64,000 bases of DNA from Polytrichum commune (GCA_950295325.1 OX485808.1:20170527-20234526); one strand, 5' to 3'; counted from the stretch's first letter, positions 11,207 to 24,300 are shown. The notes: generated by a model from the sequence alone, not told the origin. A program made the numbers and translations.

Positions 11207-14149
11207 TAGGGTGACACGATCAGGTTGGTCATGACTACATGCCATAATAAATAGTGCAGTCTTTCACAGACATATATACATTCATACAAGGTCCCAAGGT
11301 TGTCTCTTCTATATATATATATATATATATATAGACACAAGACACTGTATGTGTGCATTTACTTCAAGGAATTGTTTCCATTTTGTTTGGAGTTGTACTA
11401 TCAAGTGATGATTCATCATGAGCGTACAAATTGTTGACACTCTTTTTCCTTCTTCTTCTTCTTTTTTTTTTTTTTTTTTTTTTCCCCCCCCCCCTCAATG
11501 TAGAGACTGTGGAGGGAGGCCAAGGATGATAGGCTGTGGGCTGGAGTTTAGGACCAATCAAGTGCTAGGGAGGGGCCTTGGGCCCACCAATACTTATTGG
11601 TTTCTGGGTTAGGCCAAACATGTGAAAGGTAAGCTTTCTAGGATTTTGAAAGGAATACATATATGTTTGTCTTTTGCTGTGTGATGACCGTATAGTGGTA
11701 GCTTGATTGGCGAACTTTATGATTTGAATAAAGCTAGAGATCTCCTTTGCGAGCTTTTTGTGTAAATGGGAGCCCTGTGGACGAAGAGGCTCTTCATTCA
11801 TGCTTGCTCCTTCAAGAGCCAATGTTTTATATCATCATCGCGTAAATGGAGTTGCTCTTTCTTACAAGGATATGTTTGTTGGATCCTCTTGAACTTTAGT
11901 TCTTGCATGCTTGATGGTTATTGGAGCGTCTCCAACAATCACCACAAAATCAGTACGTCAATAAGTAATTGGTTTTCAAAATTTTCACCCCATTTGCAAA
12001 GCCCAAAGTTTTAAATTTTTGTAAGTATATGCCGATGATTCTTCAGAGGAGACAACCATTTGACCTTCTAAAGGTCCAAGAAGCTTGAGATTTGTGCCAC
12101 CCAATTAAGGGGGGGGGGTCAATAAAAACCTACCCACTATAGGTTTACAATTCATTCATCCGAACTTAATCTTACTAAGTTAATATGGGTCTATTGCTCA
12201 TTCAAAAGTCACATGTGCTGAGAAACGAAAAAATATTAGCTCTAAGGACTTCCCAACATTTTACCCTTCGAATGACTTGAGTGGCACTCAGATGGTCATG
12301 AGGCCCATTACGGGCCTCATGATGTCACATAAAGGTGCTCAATATCACAATATGTTCACACCCGAAACATGTGAGTTGTTAAGCTAAAACTTTGAGTTGC
12401 CAAACACACGAGCTGGGGATCTTACCTCCTGAACCTACGTGACACTAGATGTAACCAAGATACTGCGGAGTTTACAAAAGTCCCTTCAAAATATGGCAAA
12501 AAATAGAGAAAGTTGTTGCAGGTTTACAGTAAATACTCTCCTTGCCATAAAGAAGAAGAAGATTTCCTCCGTTCTCACCACTCTTACGGGAGCCTCTTAT
12601 TTTCTACCCACTACATAACACCGTTGCCTCATCTAGAAAAACTCAGGCAAGATGTCCAGCTGACCGGGAAAAAATATGCGTAGTTAAGGGATAGACACAA
12701 CACGCACAGTTTGCACATACAACCCATACAAGCTCTTTGCCAATTCATTTTTCTTCACATCGAATCATTGCAGAGACAAACATAAATGCTTCAGTTTCTC
12801 TTTACACCCTTGCTCGATCTGTATACCTGTACATTATTCTATCTCTGATCTAATTAATGATCACACATTGTTTTGGATCCAACATGAGGATTTTAACCCC
12901 CGGTTACTTATAATGGCCATGTCCTCCATGGAAGGTGAGGTTCTTAGTCAACATGCACCTCCGTTTCCTTTCACTAAGTAGTTGCTTAGGCCTTCTCTTC
13001 AAGCTAGGATTCCCTCGGGGATTTAAACCCGCAAAACCAACACACTCATCGCACTCTCACATAACATTATTTGATCATGGGGGTTGGTTCTAGGATCTTG
13101 GAATATGTCAATTATATTATGTGGGTTTGTGGAGAAAGTAAGAATATTCGTTTGTTATTCTTGCTATTCAAACTGGCACTCTTCATTATTTGTACATGCA
13201 TCATTTTCTTCACTTCCCATGTTAGAAGATAAGATAGTGGATACCCATGTCAAATGCTAAACATAGAATGGAACGCAACCCATGTAACTGGACAATGTTA
13301 TGAAAACTCGAGCCAGCAAAGAAAAGTTGCAATTCAAGCATCAATATTGTTGTCTCAAAATTTTCCCAATCTCACAATACTTCAATGAACAAAGTTGTCT
13401 CTCCTCTTTGACGCTCACAACAATTAAACTAACCGAGGACACTTCTGTCCAACATTCACAGGGAATTTAGAAGGAGGAAGCCATGAAGTCCATCTTTCTT
13501 ATGGCAGAGTGAGACAGAGTAGCTAGGCTCAAGTTTGGTAAACTGTTGGCGTAATTCAATATGGCTCTTCTCCTTGAACTCCATCACTGTGCATATCTCA
13601 AGTGCCAATCATTTATCCAAATGCCGAGTGCAATAATAAAATGCATTGTCGTATGCAAGATTTTGAATACTGTCAAGTGCATCAGTCACGTGCTAGCTTG
13701 TTGTACGAAAGCCCTCATTTTTTGCCCCATTAAATTAACCTCATGGAAAGCTTTAAAAGGGTTTATGTGCAAGGTAATGGGCAAATGCTAGCCTAATAAG
13801 ATTACATGTAGTCATAACAAGTGAAGGCTCTATAGATACTCATCTCATCACCGTACTACACTCAAGCTCCCCCTGTTTCGCATTGTATTCTCTTTCAATA
13901 CGATTTGCAAGTCACTCACTAAGCGGGGGTTTGCGAATTCACACACATTATAACCACTCCGAGGTTTAAGCTAGTTCACTTGTCATAATTTTGATTCTAT
14001 AAAGGCTGCAATGTGGTCAATGCATGGCACCTGAATGACTTCGTTTTAGCAATACAATACGAAGTCACTCAATAATTTAATTCTAGAGCATTCCGGAACC
14101 CCTCGTGCATGAACCCTCCCACATTGTACACCAAACGCAAACACAAAGA
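11207..14149. other. Gene-free stretch with AT, T22 and C11 tracts
   Basis: No gene recognised. Landmarks are (AT)n at 11,312-11,333, T22 then C11 at 11,462-11,494, and an 11-bp perfect stem at 12,296-12,322 (arms TCATGAGGCCC / GGGCCTCATGA, 5-base loop). Short open frames (for example 11,766-12,014 and 13,561-13,791) have no family resemblance. Confidence 0.4.
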
Positions 14150-14360
14150 CAAAGGGGCGCTAAATCGGGTAACATTATTTTAGAGGGGAGTAGTCTCATT
14201 TTGTGTCCCACACGTTCACTCTATATGAGTTTTGTAAACTGTGGGTCCCGTGTTTGAGACTAATATCTCACAATACACGGGACTTCACATAAAAATAGTT
14301 GAAGTTAAGATTCGATTTGGTCAAAGAATGTTGGGTATTGATAGTTGATTCTCTTGAAGA
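14150..14360 (+). repeat. Dispersed repeat, inverted copy at 44.9-45.1 kb
   Basis: The reverse complement of about 44,880-45,075 follows this segment. Shared words are GGTAACATTATTTTGGAGGGGAGTGGTCTCA-like, TTCACTCTATATGAG and TTGATAGTCGATTCTC. It leads directly into the 207-bp tandem duplication. Confidence 0.65.
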
Positions 14361-14774
14361 GGAGTTGAAGGCTGGGCCATAAAATACCCAAACTAGTCCA
14401 GTCCAGGAGGGCTTTCCGGGCCCCCGTCGACAGAATTGTAATGATTGGGTATGACGCATGGGTCCAGCTCCCAAGCTAAACCCAACACTCTTCCGTTCCG
14501 GGACGTTGTATGATGGAACCAGTGAACATGCTCTCAACATTATAATTGAACCATTTTTCCCCAGCTAGGAGTTGAAAGTTGGGCTATAATATACCCAAAC
14601 TAGTCCAGTCCAGGAGGGCTTTCTAGGCCCCCGTCAACAAAATTATAATGATTTGGTATGACGCATGAGTCCATCTCCCAAGCCAAACCCAAAACTCTTC
14701 CGTTCCGGAACGTTGTATGATGGAACCAGTGAACATGCTCTTAGCATTACAATTGAACCATTTTTTTGCAGCTA
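14361..14774 (+). repeat. Tandem duplication, 2 x 207 bp
   Basis: Unit 1 is 14,361-14,567 and unit 2 is 14,568-14,774. Both start GGAGTTGAA, both contain CCAAACTAGTCCAGTCCAGG and GTTGTATGATGGAACCAGTG, and both end GCAGCTA or CCAGCTA. The single inverted relative near 44,790-44,880 covers only the beginning of the unit, so the duplication is specific to this locus. Confidence 0.85.
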
Positions 14775-15019
14775 AGAGAGTGCCAATCAACACATGCACT
14801 CCACAATTGAATTTGCATGTGCCCCCTCATGTTCCTTATGCAACGCAACAAACCTAGTCTACAAGCGCTTCCCCCCCCCCCCCCCCCCCCCCAAAAGAAG
14901 AAGAAGAAGAAGAAGAAATGCGAGCACTAATAGCTGCCAAATGTGAGATGTACCTCGAGCAACTTGACGTTGTCAATGCACACAACTTGATGGACCCGGA
15001 CATTCCAAAGTGGCAGCTA
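14775..15019. other. Spacer with 22-C run and (AAG)n
   Basis: A pure run of 22 C at 14,871-14,892 is followed by AAAAG and an (AAG)n run. No gene. Confidence 0.6.
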
Positions 15020-15237
15020 CAATAAAAATGACATTTAATGTCACTTGCTGTCTGGAATTCCGCAACACTGTAACTGTTTACTGTGCACCTTGGTTGAATT
15101 AGTTATTTGGACATTATAGAACACTAACATCTTTTACTTGGTAAAAAATTACATCAATAGTAAGAATATATATATATATATATATATAGGGATGTGTAAT
15201 TCTGAATAGTAAGTGACACTAAATATCATGTTTAGTG
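15020..15237. mobile_element. TA-flanked CACTA-end MITE (218 bp)
   Basis: The left end CAATAAAAATGACATTTAAT and the reverse complement of the right end, CACTAAACATGATATTTAGT, begin an inverted repeat of about 43 bp that continues through TGTCACTT. TA flanks both ends. An (AT)n tract lies inside (15,167-15,188). The ends match the 19,338 and 43,893 elements. Confidence 0.75.
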
Positions 15238-15239
15238 TA

Positions 15240-16080
15240 GTCCCTTTATCTGTAATGCAAGTGGGTTTTCTACCTTGTCTAGGCAACGCTACAGCTTACC
15301 ATAGAATTGCTGACTTCCACTCTTGGACGTGTGCTAATGCGGAGGCATGTTGGAGATGACTAACCGAGAGAGCACGATCAACTCGGACAATGGCTCCCAG
15401 TACACAACCTCTTGTCTCAGACACGCCTCTCCAATTTCATGGCGGACTATTCAACTTCAAAGCACGCCACGTGGAGGAATGAAGACCCTTTCACTCTCTC
15501 TATACACCATGTGTGTTGTCATCCTCCACCAAAGGGACAACAACGTCTAAATTGGTGTCATCTTGTGAGTCAAGCGAGGTAGGGAGAACGATATCCATGA
15601 GGGATTCATGTCAGTCGAGCATTCCCATGAGCACGGTAGAGAAGAAGATAGCCAGTTCAGTTGGCTCCTGAGAGGACGTTCATGTGATCCCCCTACACCC
15701 TAAACCCTACAAATTTTATGAGCATTTTTTCTTATTTGAGTAGATGTGAATGGTCAACAACACAACACCTGGCGTTGTCTACCTCACACAACATACACAA
15801 CAAACAATGGAATTGATAGGGTGTAAGGGGAAACTACCATTCAACATATGTAAGGTACATGGTGACAAATATGAATTCAAGATGTTACAGAGGGAAAGAG
15901 ACGAGGAGTCTCCTTGTGAAGTTGTAGGTCTAATGCACATATGACCAACTGTGAGATGCTTATGGTGAGGGAGAAATTTGGCGTGCAGTAGGGTCCAATG
16001 GATGACAATGTTGGACCTCCCTACAAAATAGAAGCCTGGCAAAATTTGAGAGTGCTCTTCTATGAATTTTGCTTGGAAAA
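15240..16080. other. Gene-free stretch
   Basis: The frame at 15,347-15,550 contains SDNGSQYTTS, which loosely resembles a retroviral-type integrase word, but nothing else around it supports an integrase. Nothing else recognised. Confidence 0.35.
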
Positions 16081-17465
16081 GCAGTTGATGCTCTGATTAA
16101 ACCCTCCCACCCTTTCTCTCAAAACCCTCTCTCAACTCTCCTCACCAACCATGTTGACCTCTCAACTATCTTCAACAAACTCACTCACACAACCCTTTGA
16201 CCACTAAATATGGCTTTCAACAACCAAGAACATCGCAAACATAATGATTCAAGAAGCCCAATTGATGGAGAGAAATGTAACGTTTGTGGCTCCACATAAT
16301 TGTGGCCAAGAAAGGATATTAAGGCTCAAGTGTAAGCCTTAGAAGATCCTTGCCGTGAGTTGCATAGAAATTGGCGGACTCTCACCGAATTCCACCTGGC
16401 ACATGTTATTACACATGTGGCTCCTTAAATCCCCCAAATGACAATGGGGAAGGCAACATTGCTGGATCTAGCATATGTGGCCCAAAGACACTAGCATTGC
16501 CATACGTTTACCCGACTACCCAAACATCCTAAGAGCTCAATCATAATCGCATTGGAACTTACAAAACACCCACACTCGATAAGTTAAGATATTCACGGAT
16601 AGCCTATATAACATTTACCTTGTTAGAAACCACCTCCAATGCCCATCCTCATAACACATCCACCCAACTACCTACTATTTCAAGCTATAACCCACACAAT
16701 CCACTCTTCCCTGCACGAACCTTCACGAAGTAAGAGCCCACACCAAGATAACAAAAAACGAAGAAGCTTATAAATTAGCCAACAATGACACCATAAGATT
16801 CATGCCATCCCCACTCCCATTCATCCACACCCACCCACACCATCCCATATTCGCTCACCCCCTGCCCCCCGGCTCATCCCTAAATAACCACAAGAACTAC
16901 ACATAATTGGAACAAACATATCTCATCCATTAACATGCCCACACCAAAATGCGAATATGCCACAATGGCTAGTCAACTCCAATCTTCACAAATGGTCCAA
17001 TCTCTTATGAGATGCCCAATGGGCCACCGAAGCCCAAATAACACAAGCCCATTATTTTCGCCACACCCAACATATGGGTAGCCTTTGAAGAAAATTATAC
17101 AGCCCACTAAGTACATCACCCGAACATGTACACTATGCCCATAACAACTCATTGGCACGTGGCCCCATCTCCTAAGTATGGGCCCCCATCCTCACCTTAT
17201 CACTCACGTATTGCGCAACACAACAACACTTCCCAAGAAATACGAAACATACTACTCTCCCACCACATCACTCATGGCTATACACTAATTCATGCCAACA
17301 CCCAAGGAGATGCCCCACATCATAACACAATTCTCCCATGGCTCCTACCATGCACATCCGACATCCAACATTGCACATGCCTCTTGAGCTCAGGAGTTGG
17401 ATTCTTCATTGGAAACCTAAATGACGTGCATGGATCTCTATGGAATATAACCCCCTGTATATAAG
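16081..17465 (+). repeat. A/C-rich decayed sequence, possibly gag-like retroelement remnant
   Basis: The + strand is markedly poor in G and rich in A and C, like the LINE at 34.7-39.6 kb. One frame near 16,210-16,400 reads as broken but protein-like sequence (EKCNVCGST, NWRTLTEFHL), followed by Pro/His-rich text to about 17,460 (including an open frame at 17,126-17,464). Stops occur throughout. A gag or ORF1 origin is plausible, but no diagnostic domain is present. Confidence 0.35.
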
Positions 17466-18363
17466 AAGTTTATATAGAAGAACAATTGTGTACATACTAA
17501 TGGCATGCTAGAAAAGGGATTCATGTATTTGCATTAAGCTTTTCAGTTTGATGTGATAAATGTCTCCACTACATATACAAAATTTAAATCCAATATGGAC
17601 GAGAGTTGACAAGGGCTTTCGGCCCCGCTTTTTATTATGCAATTACTAGGCCGCATGATGCCTTTGCTCTCAATGGTGCCTCCAACCCACCATTATCTAT
17701 AATTTGGTGGCCGAGCAGCCTACATGGAAACTAACCTTTAGAAACTGTGAAATGCGGAACATTAATCTAGCCACCCACGAAAATAAATTATTGAAATCAA
17801 TCGCAACTTGATCAATATTATAGCTTCCTATAGATTCTCAATGGAACCCTGATTAGGAACATGTGATTCTACTCTATATGGACGCATATGGTTCATGATA
17901 AGGTAGAGGGGCTTAAACTACCACTTTAAGCTATTACACATACATATGGCTATGTGGTTGATATTAACAAAAAGTTCAGTTTAGCCTTTGGGCTAAACAT
18001 ATGTATAAAGAAGAAGAAAAATAGCCTCAACTGAATATTTGATGAATATTCAAAGTACCCCACCTTCGTTGCTTAGAACCAACACATTATAGTTGGGTAC
18101 TAGACTCAAGCTAGATCAAAGCCCAACATGGCCACTCCCACTTGGTTCAATAGTATAATTGTTCCCTTGCCACCCATAACTGACCCCCTTGCTCACCAGG
18201 TCTGACCCGTGTTTGTACCCATAACCAACCCCCTCGGCTTTGTGGGCTTGAACTATCTCCCCCCCCGGGTGAATGTAATGACTAGAATAGGCATTACCAA
18301 GCCACCCTAAACCGACCCGAGATAGAGTGGAGCATGTTACCTACCCTTTATGAAGGTAGTGCA
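17466..18363. other. Gene-free stretch
   Basis: No coding, RNA or TIR feature recognised. Confidence 0.45.
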
Positions 18364-18504
18364 CACTAGTAGGAAAGGTGGGTGTACGTGACATGCCAAA
18401 TTGCCAATCTAACATGAGGCGTCCGAAATGACACCAACCGATGTCATTTTGGACACTTCGTGTTAGATTGGCGTGTCTTGTAGACCCACCTTTCTCTAGT
18501 AGTG
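18364..18504. mobile_element. CACTA-type fold-back MITE
   Basis: The element is 141 bp and nearly all inverted repeat, with arms of about 65 bp. The left end CACTAGTAGGAAAGGTGGGT pairs with the right end, which in reverse complement reads CACTACTAGAGAAAGGTGGG. CACTACTAGAAA-like ends are typical of plant CACTA (EnSpm) elements. The 3-bp flanks GCA and GGA agree at two of three positions, so the target duplication is imperfect. Confidence 0.8.
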
Positions 18505-19049
18505 GGAGGCAGGTATATATGCAGTGGCGCCACTCATGGCACCTAACCCGTCGCGCTGTGGGCCCAGCCACTCCTATTCCATGGGGAATGGTTCAAGGTA
18601 GTGGAGTGTTGGTGAATGGGAGGTGTTCGTTTGTAAGTGTTGCTTTTGGGTGGGGTATTGGTTTTAGCGCCCTCCCCTACCTCAAGTGACCTAATTAACT
18701 TCCTCGGTGCTTGAGTCCACAGTTGTCCCTTTTATAGATGCTAGGTGAGATCATACAAGTGATGTCATAATCTCTATATAGCCTACATAGGGCACACTAT
18801 CATTGACAAATACTGATGTCACCATGAAACCGTCATAGCCGGTAGCCGGATATAGTGTTGTTTTGGGGGGCATTCGAGGGAACCTTGACTTTATAAGTAA
18901 GTTTGCCTTCTAATTCCATTGAATCTTGCAGTGGATTGATGCAAACTTGAACTAATTAAGCAACTTATATACGTGGGCCTATGCTTGAGGGATGTGTGGT
19001 CAAATATGGATTCTAATTAAGCTGCTCACACATTATCAATGAATGGGGA
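18505..19049. other. Gene-free stretch
   Basis: Nothing recognised. Confidence 0.4.
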
Positions 19050-19290
19050 AGAGCCGACGTTTAGATACAGATGAACCGGTTCAGTTTTTGAGAGATAACC
19101 AGTTGAAGTTCTGGGTTTTCACAACTTACGGATCATTTTAGAAGGAATTTAGAGAATATGCCTCCAATTAATAACGAAATGCCGAGAGATGGAACCATGT
19201 AACCGGTTGGACTTGGGAACACTAGCTAGGATCTCAACTGATTATGCTCAAAAATCTCCCAAGACATTGGACATTATTAGAAGAAGGAAA
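19050..19290 (+). repeat. Dispersed repeat copy 1 (empty-site version)
   Basis: It aligns with 26,951-27,148 plus 27,491-27,510. Shared words are GAACCGGTT, GATAACCAGTTGAAGTT / AATAACCGGTTGAAGTT, ATGCCTC or ATACCTC, CATGTAACC and GGATCT. Here the sequence reads through CTGATTATGCTCAAAAA without interruption, whereas the second copy carries a 338-bp MITE at that point. Confidence 0.75.
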
Positions 19291-19337
19291 ACAAGTGTTT
19301 AACAGAGACTGGACTGCATGCTTGATCGGGGGATCTA

Positions 19338-19690
19338 CACTAAATATGGTGTTTAATGTCACTATGGTGACTTTTTGGATGACACTTTGTGTGAATACGT
19401 TTACAAATGTTGTCATGGATGATGGATGAGTTCATCCATTGGCCAAAACCATACCGTCTCTTGTCAGCAACTTGTGATGAAGTATTGTCATGGATGATTA
19501 AAATCTGGATGAAAAATCACTTGGTAAGTGACAGTAACTGCAACATGTAAATCTATAATCCCCCAAATCTTACAAGGAATGACAAATGAATGTTGGGTTG
19601 GCATTTAGTGTTGGTGACACTACACCGGGGTTTATAATTAGTATTGAGCAAGAAAATTAGAATTGGTGGCATTAAATATCATATATAGTG
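19338..19690 (+). mobile_element. TA-flanked CACTA-end MITE (353 bp)
   Basis: The left end is CACTAAATATGGTGTTTAAT and the right end in reverse complement is CACTATATATGATATTTAAT. TA flanks both sides (19,336-19,337 and 19,691-19,692). The interior is non-coding; part of it recurs in reverse orientation at 2,340-2,475. Confidence 0.83.
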
Positions 19691-19891
19691 TAGTATAAGA
19701 TCATTAAAGGAAACAAGGATGCTCGTGTTCTTTTGATAATGAATAAGAAATGTATACGAGCTTTGAAAACAAATGCGTTGCAATGCCACTACAACCTTGG
19801 TGGTCACGGTCATTGGTTACTAGTGTAAAACCATCCCCTAAGACGAGCTCAGTTGATTGCTAGTTGATATTCCGGGCACAACTAAAAAATA

Positions 19892-20212
19892 CACTAAATA
19901 GTGTTGTGGGTGGAAAATTAACATGGGCCACCCTAATTTTCTAGTCAAGGTGGAATCAACATGGGTCCAAGACCCCGTGTCTACCCCTAAGTCTTTGTGA
20001 ACACTTATGATCACCACATTGAATATTACTTGTAAAATAAAAACAATCACCCACATTCATTTTCTAGAAGAGCAATTGATGTGCCCAAGCTAATTTTCTA
20101 CTAGAAATTTAGCTTGGGTTAAAAACTAATGTGGCCCACACTAATTCTCATTATGAAAGTTAAAGTGGGTGTTAAAATTTAGTGTGGCCCACATTAATAG
20201 GACTATTTAGTG
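19892..20212 (+). mobile_element. TA-flanked CACTA-end MITE (321 bp)
   Basis: The left end is CACTAAATAGTGTTGTGGGT; the right end in reverse complement is CACTAAATAGTCCTATTAAT. TA flanks both ends. The interior repeats GTGGCCCACACTAAT or ATTAATGTGGGCCAC words several times. Confidence 0.8.
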
Positions 20213-20214
20213 TA

Positions 20215-21111
20215 GTTACAAACTGCCAACTTGACAAACTTGAATGGCAAAAAGAGGGGGGGGGGTAGCATTCTCTGAAAGTGAGAGAAGTCACCTTTAC
20301 AAAGCACCTCAATGACGCATCAAATGGTAACATAATATGCTTGAAGGGCTACTTCATTTTATGCAACTTCTAAGATCAACGTGTCTCATGACGCGGCTTC
20401 TATGTGCCATTGCCCACGTGCATGGTGTTGCTCCAAGCTCTATGGCTATTGAGAGTCTCCACCCGAGTGTGCCCGTTAAGAAAACCCATCTACTTCTAGC
20501 ACACCAAATATGCCAAATAATTGCACAAATAAGCATATCCCACGCATGTAGGATTCATCTTGTACCTTCTACCATTTCTAATGCCGGGAGTGACCTCGGT
20601 GGAGATTTATTTCCATAAGAATTATGGGAGCTTACCAAGGAGAATCCTTAACACCCCACTAAACATGAAGCAATGCTTAAGGGTCTCCACAATATTGGAC
20701 CTTTAGTTACTACAATTATCCTCTTGGCCCAAATAGATGCTCCATGTATCAACCAAGAGTCCCTTGGCGTTGAGTTGCCAAACACAATATCGGAGTTTTT
20801 TTTTAATGTTTTGGTGATAGGCCACATATTGTCTGTGGCTTTCTTAATTTTGTTGTGGGTATACGAGTATACCGCTCATCCATCCAACATTAAACCTTGA
20901 CGCCTTATAGTTTTGATGCTGATTCATTTCAAATGACCTCGTGTACACTAATTTGGGGTCTTTAAAACTAACTCTTGTGTCTGATAAATTAAAATAGGTA
21001 ACCTCCAAGGCTTCTATGTTGGATGAATGAGGTATGTTCGAATATGAATACTTCCCTCTCTCTATCTCCAGTTTCTCCCATCTATGAAAGAATGCTCTGT
21101 TCTTGTCACTA
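20215..21111. repeat. Gene-free; contains dispersed repeat shared with 48.1 kb
   Basis: About 20,870-21,060 aligns in the same orientation with 48,100-48,290 (landmarks CATCCAACATTAAACC or CATCCGATATGAAACC, TTTGGGGTCTTT or TTTAGGGTCTTT, GTTGGATGAATGAG or TTGGATGAACGAG). A 10-G run is at 20,256-20,265. No gene recognised. Confidence 0.5.
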
Positions 21112-21329
21112 CATTGATTATCCCAATTAGTGCGTGTTATTATTCGGAGTTACGCAGTGTTATAACTATTTAAGAAGAATGTACGATTTTATCATGCAAA
21201 GACACTTATGTTCTACAATGTGAAAAACAACCCATTGAACTTTCATTAGTAAAAATTGAACTCCCGCATAAGATGCTATTGCACTCCGTAACTCCATATA
21301 GTAACACGCACTAATCGGGATCATGAGTG
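21112..21329. mobile_element. 218-bp TA-flanked MITE, copy 2
   Basis: It begins CATTGATTATCCCAATTAGT and ends, in reverse complement, CACTCATGATCCCGATTAGT. TA precedes the left end. The length is exactly that of copies 1 and 3. Internal landmarks ATGCAAAG..CACTTATGTTCTACAATGT match the other copies. Confidence 0.82.
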
Positions 21330-21334
21330 AAGCA

Positions 21335-24300
21335 TTAAGACCATTACGGTGGCCAACGTTGGTGGTGAAGTGAAAATTTTCTTTGCCCTCAATGGGTCAA
21401 CCCTCTCTCAACTCCACTCATGCAGGTCCCATGCCAACCATGCCGTTGATAAGGCCAAAGGTACCAACTAGTATGTGGACTCGTCCCCATTGCATAGAAT
21501 GTCATCAAGATCTTTGGGCAGAGTTGGCTTTAGTTTTTGAAACTTGATGATCTCTAACTCTAATCAACGTAAGGTCGGAGATGTTAGTGGAGCCTCTAAT
21601 TTGGTGCATTATTATGGGATCCTTACAATTTTCTTAACACTGTAGAAGGCTCTTTATTCCAATGCAATGTAATTGTTTCTCTTCTCAATACTTGTCATGT
21701 GTCATTTTCACATTCGCAAAGATCCACGTGTATTCCACGTAGAACTATATTTCGACACATATAAAGATGAGATAGAGAACCCTCTACTGCACTCAATGTT
21801 CTTGATAGAGAAATCCAACCTGACGAATCACGGTGATGCCAATGTGCCCAATCATCACCCATTCACCATGGATTGAAGTAGGCTCCGTTTTACATAACAT
21901 TGCACAACCCCTTAGTTATGTTTTGTGGGACGATGTATTGCATGGGCATAATTATTCTTTAATTCCAACATTTCTTATCTATAGGGAGCACTTGGACTGT
22001 GTACTATGGACTCTTTGACAAGCAAATATAAATAGTTGGTTCTTTCTTTGGAAAGAGACCATCATGCAGTTGTTTAATAATTTTATGTAAGATACTATTG
22101 ACAAGGATGGTGTTGATAATATTAGAGCCATTTAGCTCTAATATTCGAGGCTCGTACGATGCCAACAAGTCTTCAAGACTCCTTTCGTCGTGGTTTCCTT
22201 CATCGCAAAGGTTGCTAGTGTAGAAGATTTGATTTCTTGGACTAACTACAACCAAAAGCATATGGTTGGTCACTAAATAATCACTAGTAAAAGTTACCAA
22301 TATGAGGGTTAAGAAAGAGTGGTTCTCTATAAATTCTCTCGTACTGCTTAGGGTGGGTAGTTGAGAGTATGTATAATTGTGAGTTCCATCACATCCTTTC
22401 TAGTTTCTTACACACAATGGTTTATATTGCAATGCGTCTATCTTCACCGTGCAATTTTCATTATGTCAAATGCATTATTATTTTTGGAAAAGTCCTTTGT
22501 CCATATTTATATGCTAGCTCAAGGTACTATGTCAACAATGAACCCACCATGAACCCCATCTTCTCATTGGTACCATGTGGTAAACCCAACCAAGTGGAAA
22601 CACAACACCGTTCCACGATTTGCTACAAAGACCACGTAGTGTCACTATGGGCTCTTGGCCACTCAAAGTTAATGAAATCTATAATCATGGTAGGCACTTA
22701 AGCCCATCCAACATTTGCCTCATAAACTAGCTCCATAACAAAGTGTTGGGTTTATGGAAACCGGGGCGAAGAATCATTGTTGATGTCTCCACCCTTGCGG
22801 AAACCCAACACTTTATTACGGAGCTAGTTCATGTAAACGTGTATTCAATCCCATGCCTCACACTAGGATCAACGATTGGTCACACCAATGGGAGAGTTTC
22901 CATCTTGATAGGAGTTATTGTTTTGTACACGTTGGCAAATTGCAATATGTTACATCCAGTGAGGTTAATGTGAGTAAGATGAGTAAGATGTACGTTTCCA
23001 TCTCCATTCACATTTCAACTTAGTCTTTGCATGAGGGTGAAGAATCTCCCATTGACATCTCACCCACTAACTCACTCACGTACTCCATGATTCTTGTAGT
23101 ACAATGGAATTAGTCACACTAGTTGGCATTACCCAAACCAACAATACTCTCTCAACTCATAGACTAGTTCCGTAACATGGGTGTTGGGTTTACATACAAG
23201 CTCAAACATCTAAGATACGTGGATGTTATTTGGCTTGTTTTTCCACATTCCTCAACTTCTACCGGTTAGATGTACACAACAAAACTCGTACCGCATTAGC
23301 AAATCTACAATGAAACACATGCAAGAACCGGTTCGAAAACCGGACCTTCCTTTTGAATTAACTACGATTATCGAAAGTGCATGTATATTGGTCTCTTGAT
23401 CCAATACATAGGTCCCCCATTTGTGTTCATTGTTGAGTGTAGAGCAGTTGTTAATATTCGACGACGTGGTCCAGTCTCTTTGAAACATGTGTCTATATAA
23501 CGTTCGCTTGTCTCTTTGACCCTCCCCAAACCACGTACCAATGAAATCTAAGGGCCCGATTAAGAAAACTAAGCCACTTAAGACCCATCCCCCTTATCCT
23601 CGGGAATAAAGAGTCTTGTTCACGCCAACCACTAGTTGGTGTCATGTCACCTTTATTTCCGACGCCCATCCGAAAACACCCGATTATTATTATTGTTGTT
23701 ATTGTGACCAAGGCAAGGGAGGAAGATGCCCTTGGGGCTCGCTTCCACCCCGGCAGGTGTGGGCCTCATCGAATCCTTGGTCTCATATAGCGAAACTCGA
23801 AAAGAGGTTCCCAAAGGTTCCTAGCCTCTTGGGTGGGGAGTCGGGACGGCTACTAGTTAATTTAACGTGAACAATTAAGCCTCAAGGGCCGGCCGGCCAA
23901 CATATATACATACCCCTACTCGATCGGTTCCTTGGCTGCGGTTATGTATGTGGAATCGTGTATCGGGCGAGAATAATTCTCATTTAATTTCGGGATTCGT
24001 TGTTTTATGGGGGCAGTGCGCAGGTTGTGTACTGTGGAGTTTTCAACAAACAAGTATTTAATGGAAGCCTCCTTCTTCGGGAAGAGACCATCGTCGAACT
24101 GTTAAGTAATGTTATGGAGGTGGAAGGGCGACTAATGTAGATGGTCTTGAATGATTATCCTTTTTTTCCTTCTTCTGACTAGCCTACTTCTCCTAGGTTA
24201 TGAAACACACGATTGGCACGAGATGGCCAGTAAAATCCAAGTTGAGACCATTGTCACTTTTCTCATAGATTTTGGAGCTCGTATGAATAGTTTGTTTATG

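Noticed and set aside
15347-15550. SDNGSQYTTS as retroviral-type integrase
   Set aside because: Only one short word resembles an integrase; no flanking DDE residues, RNase H or LTRs were found.
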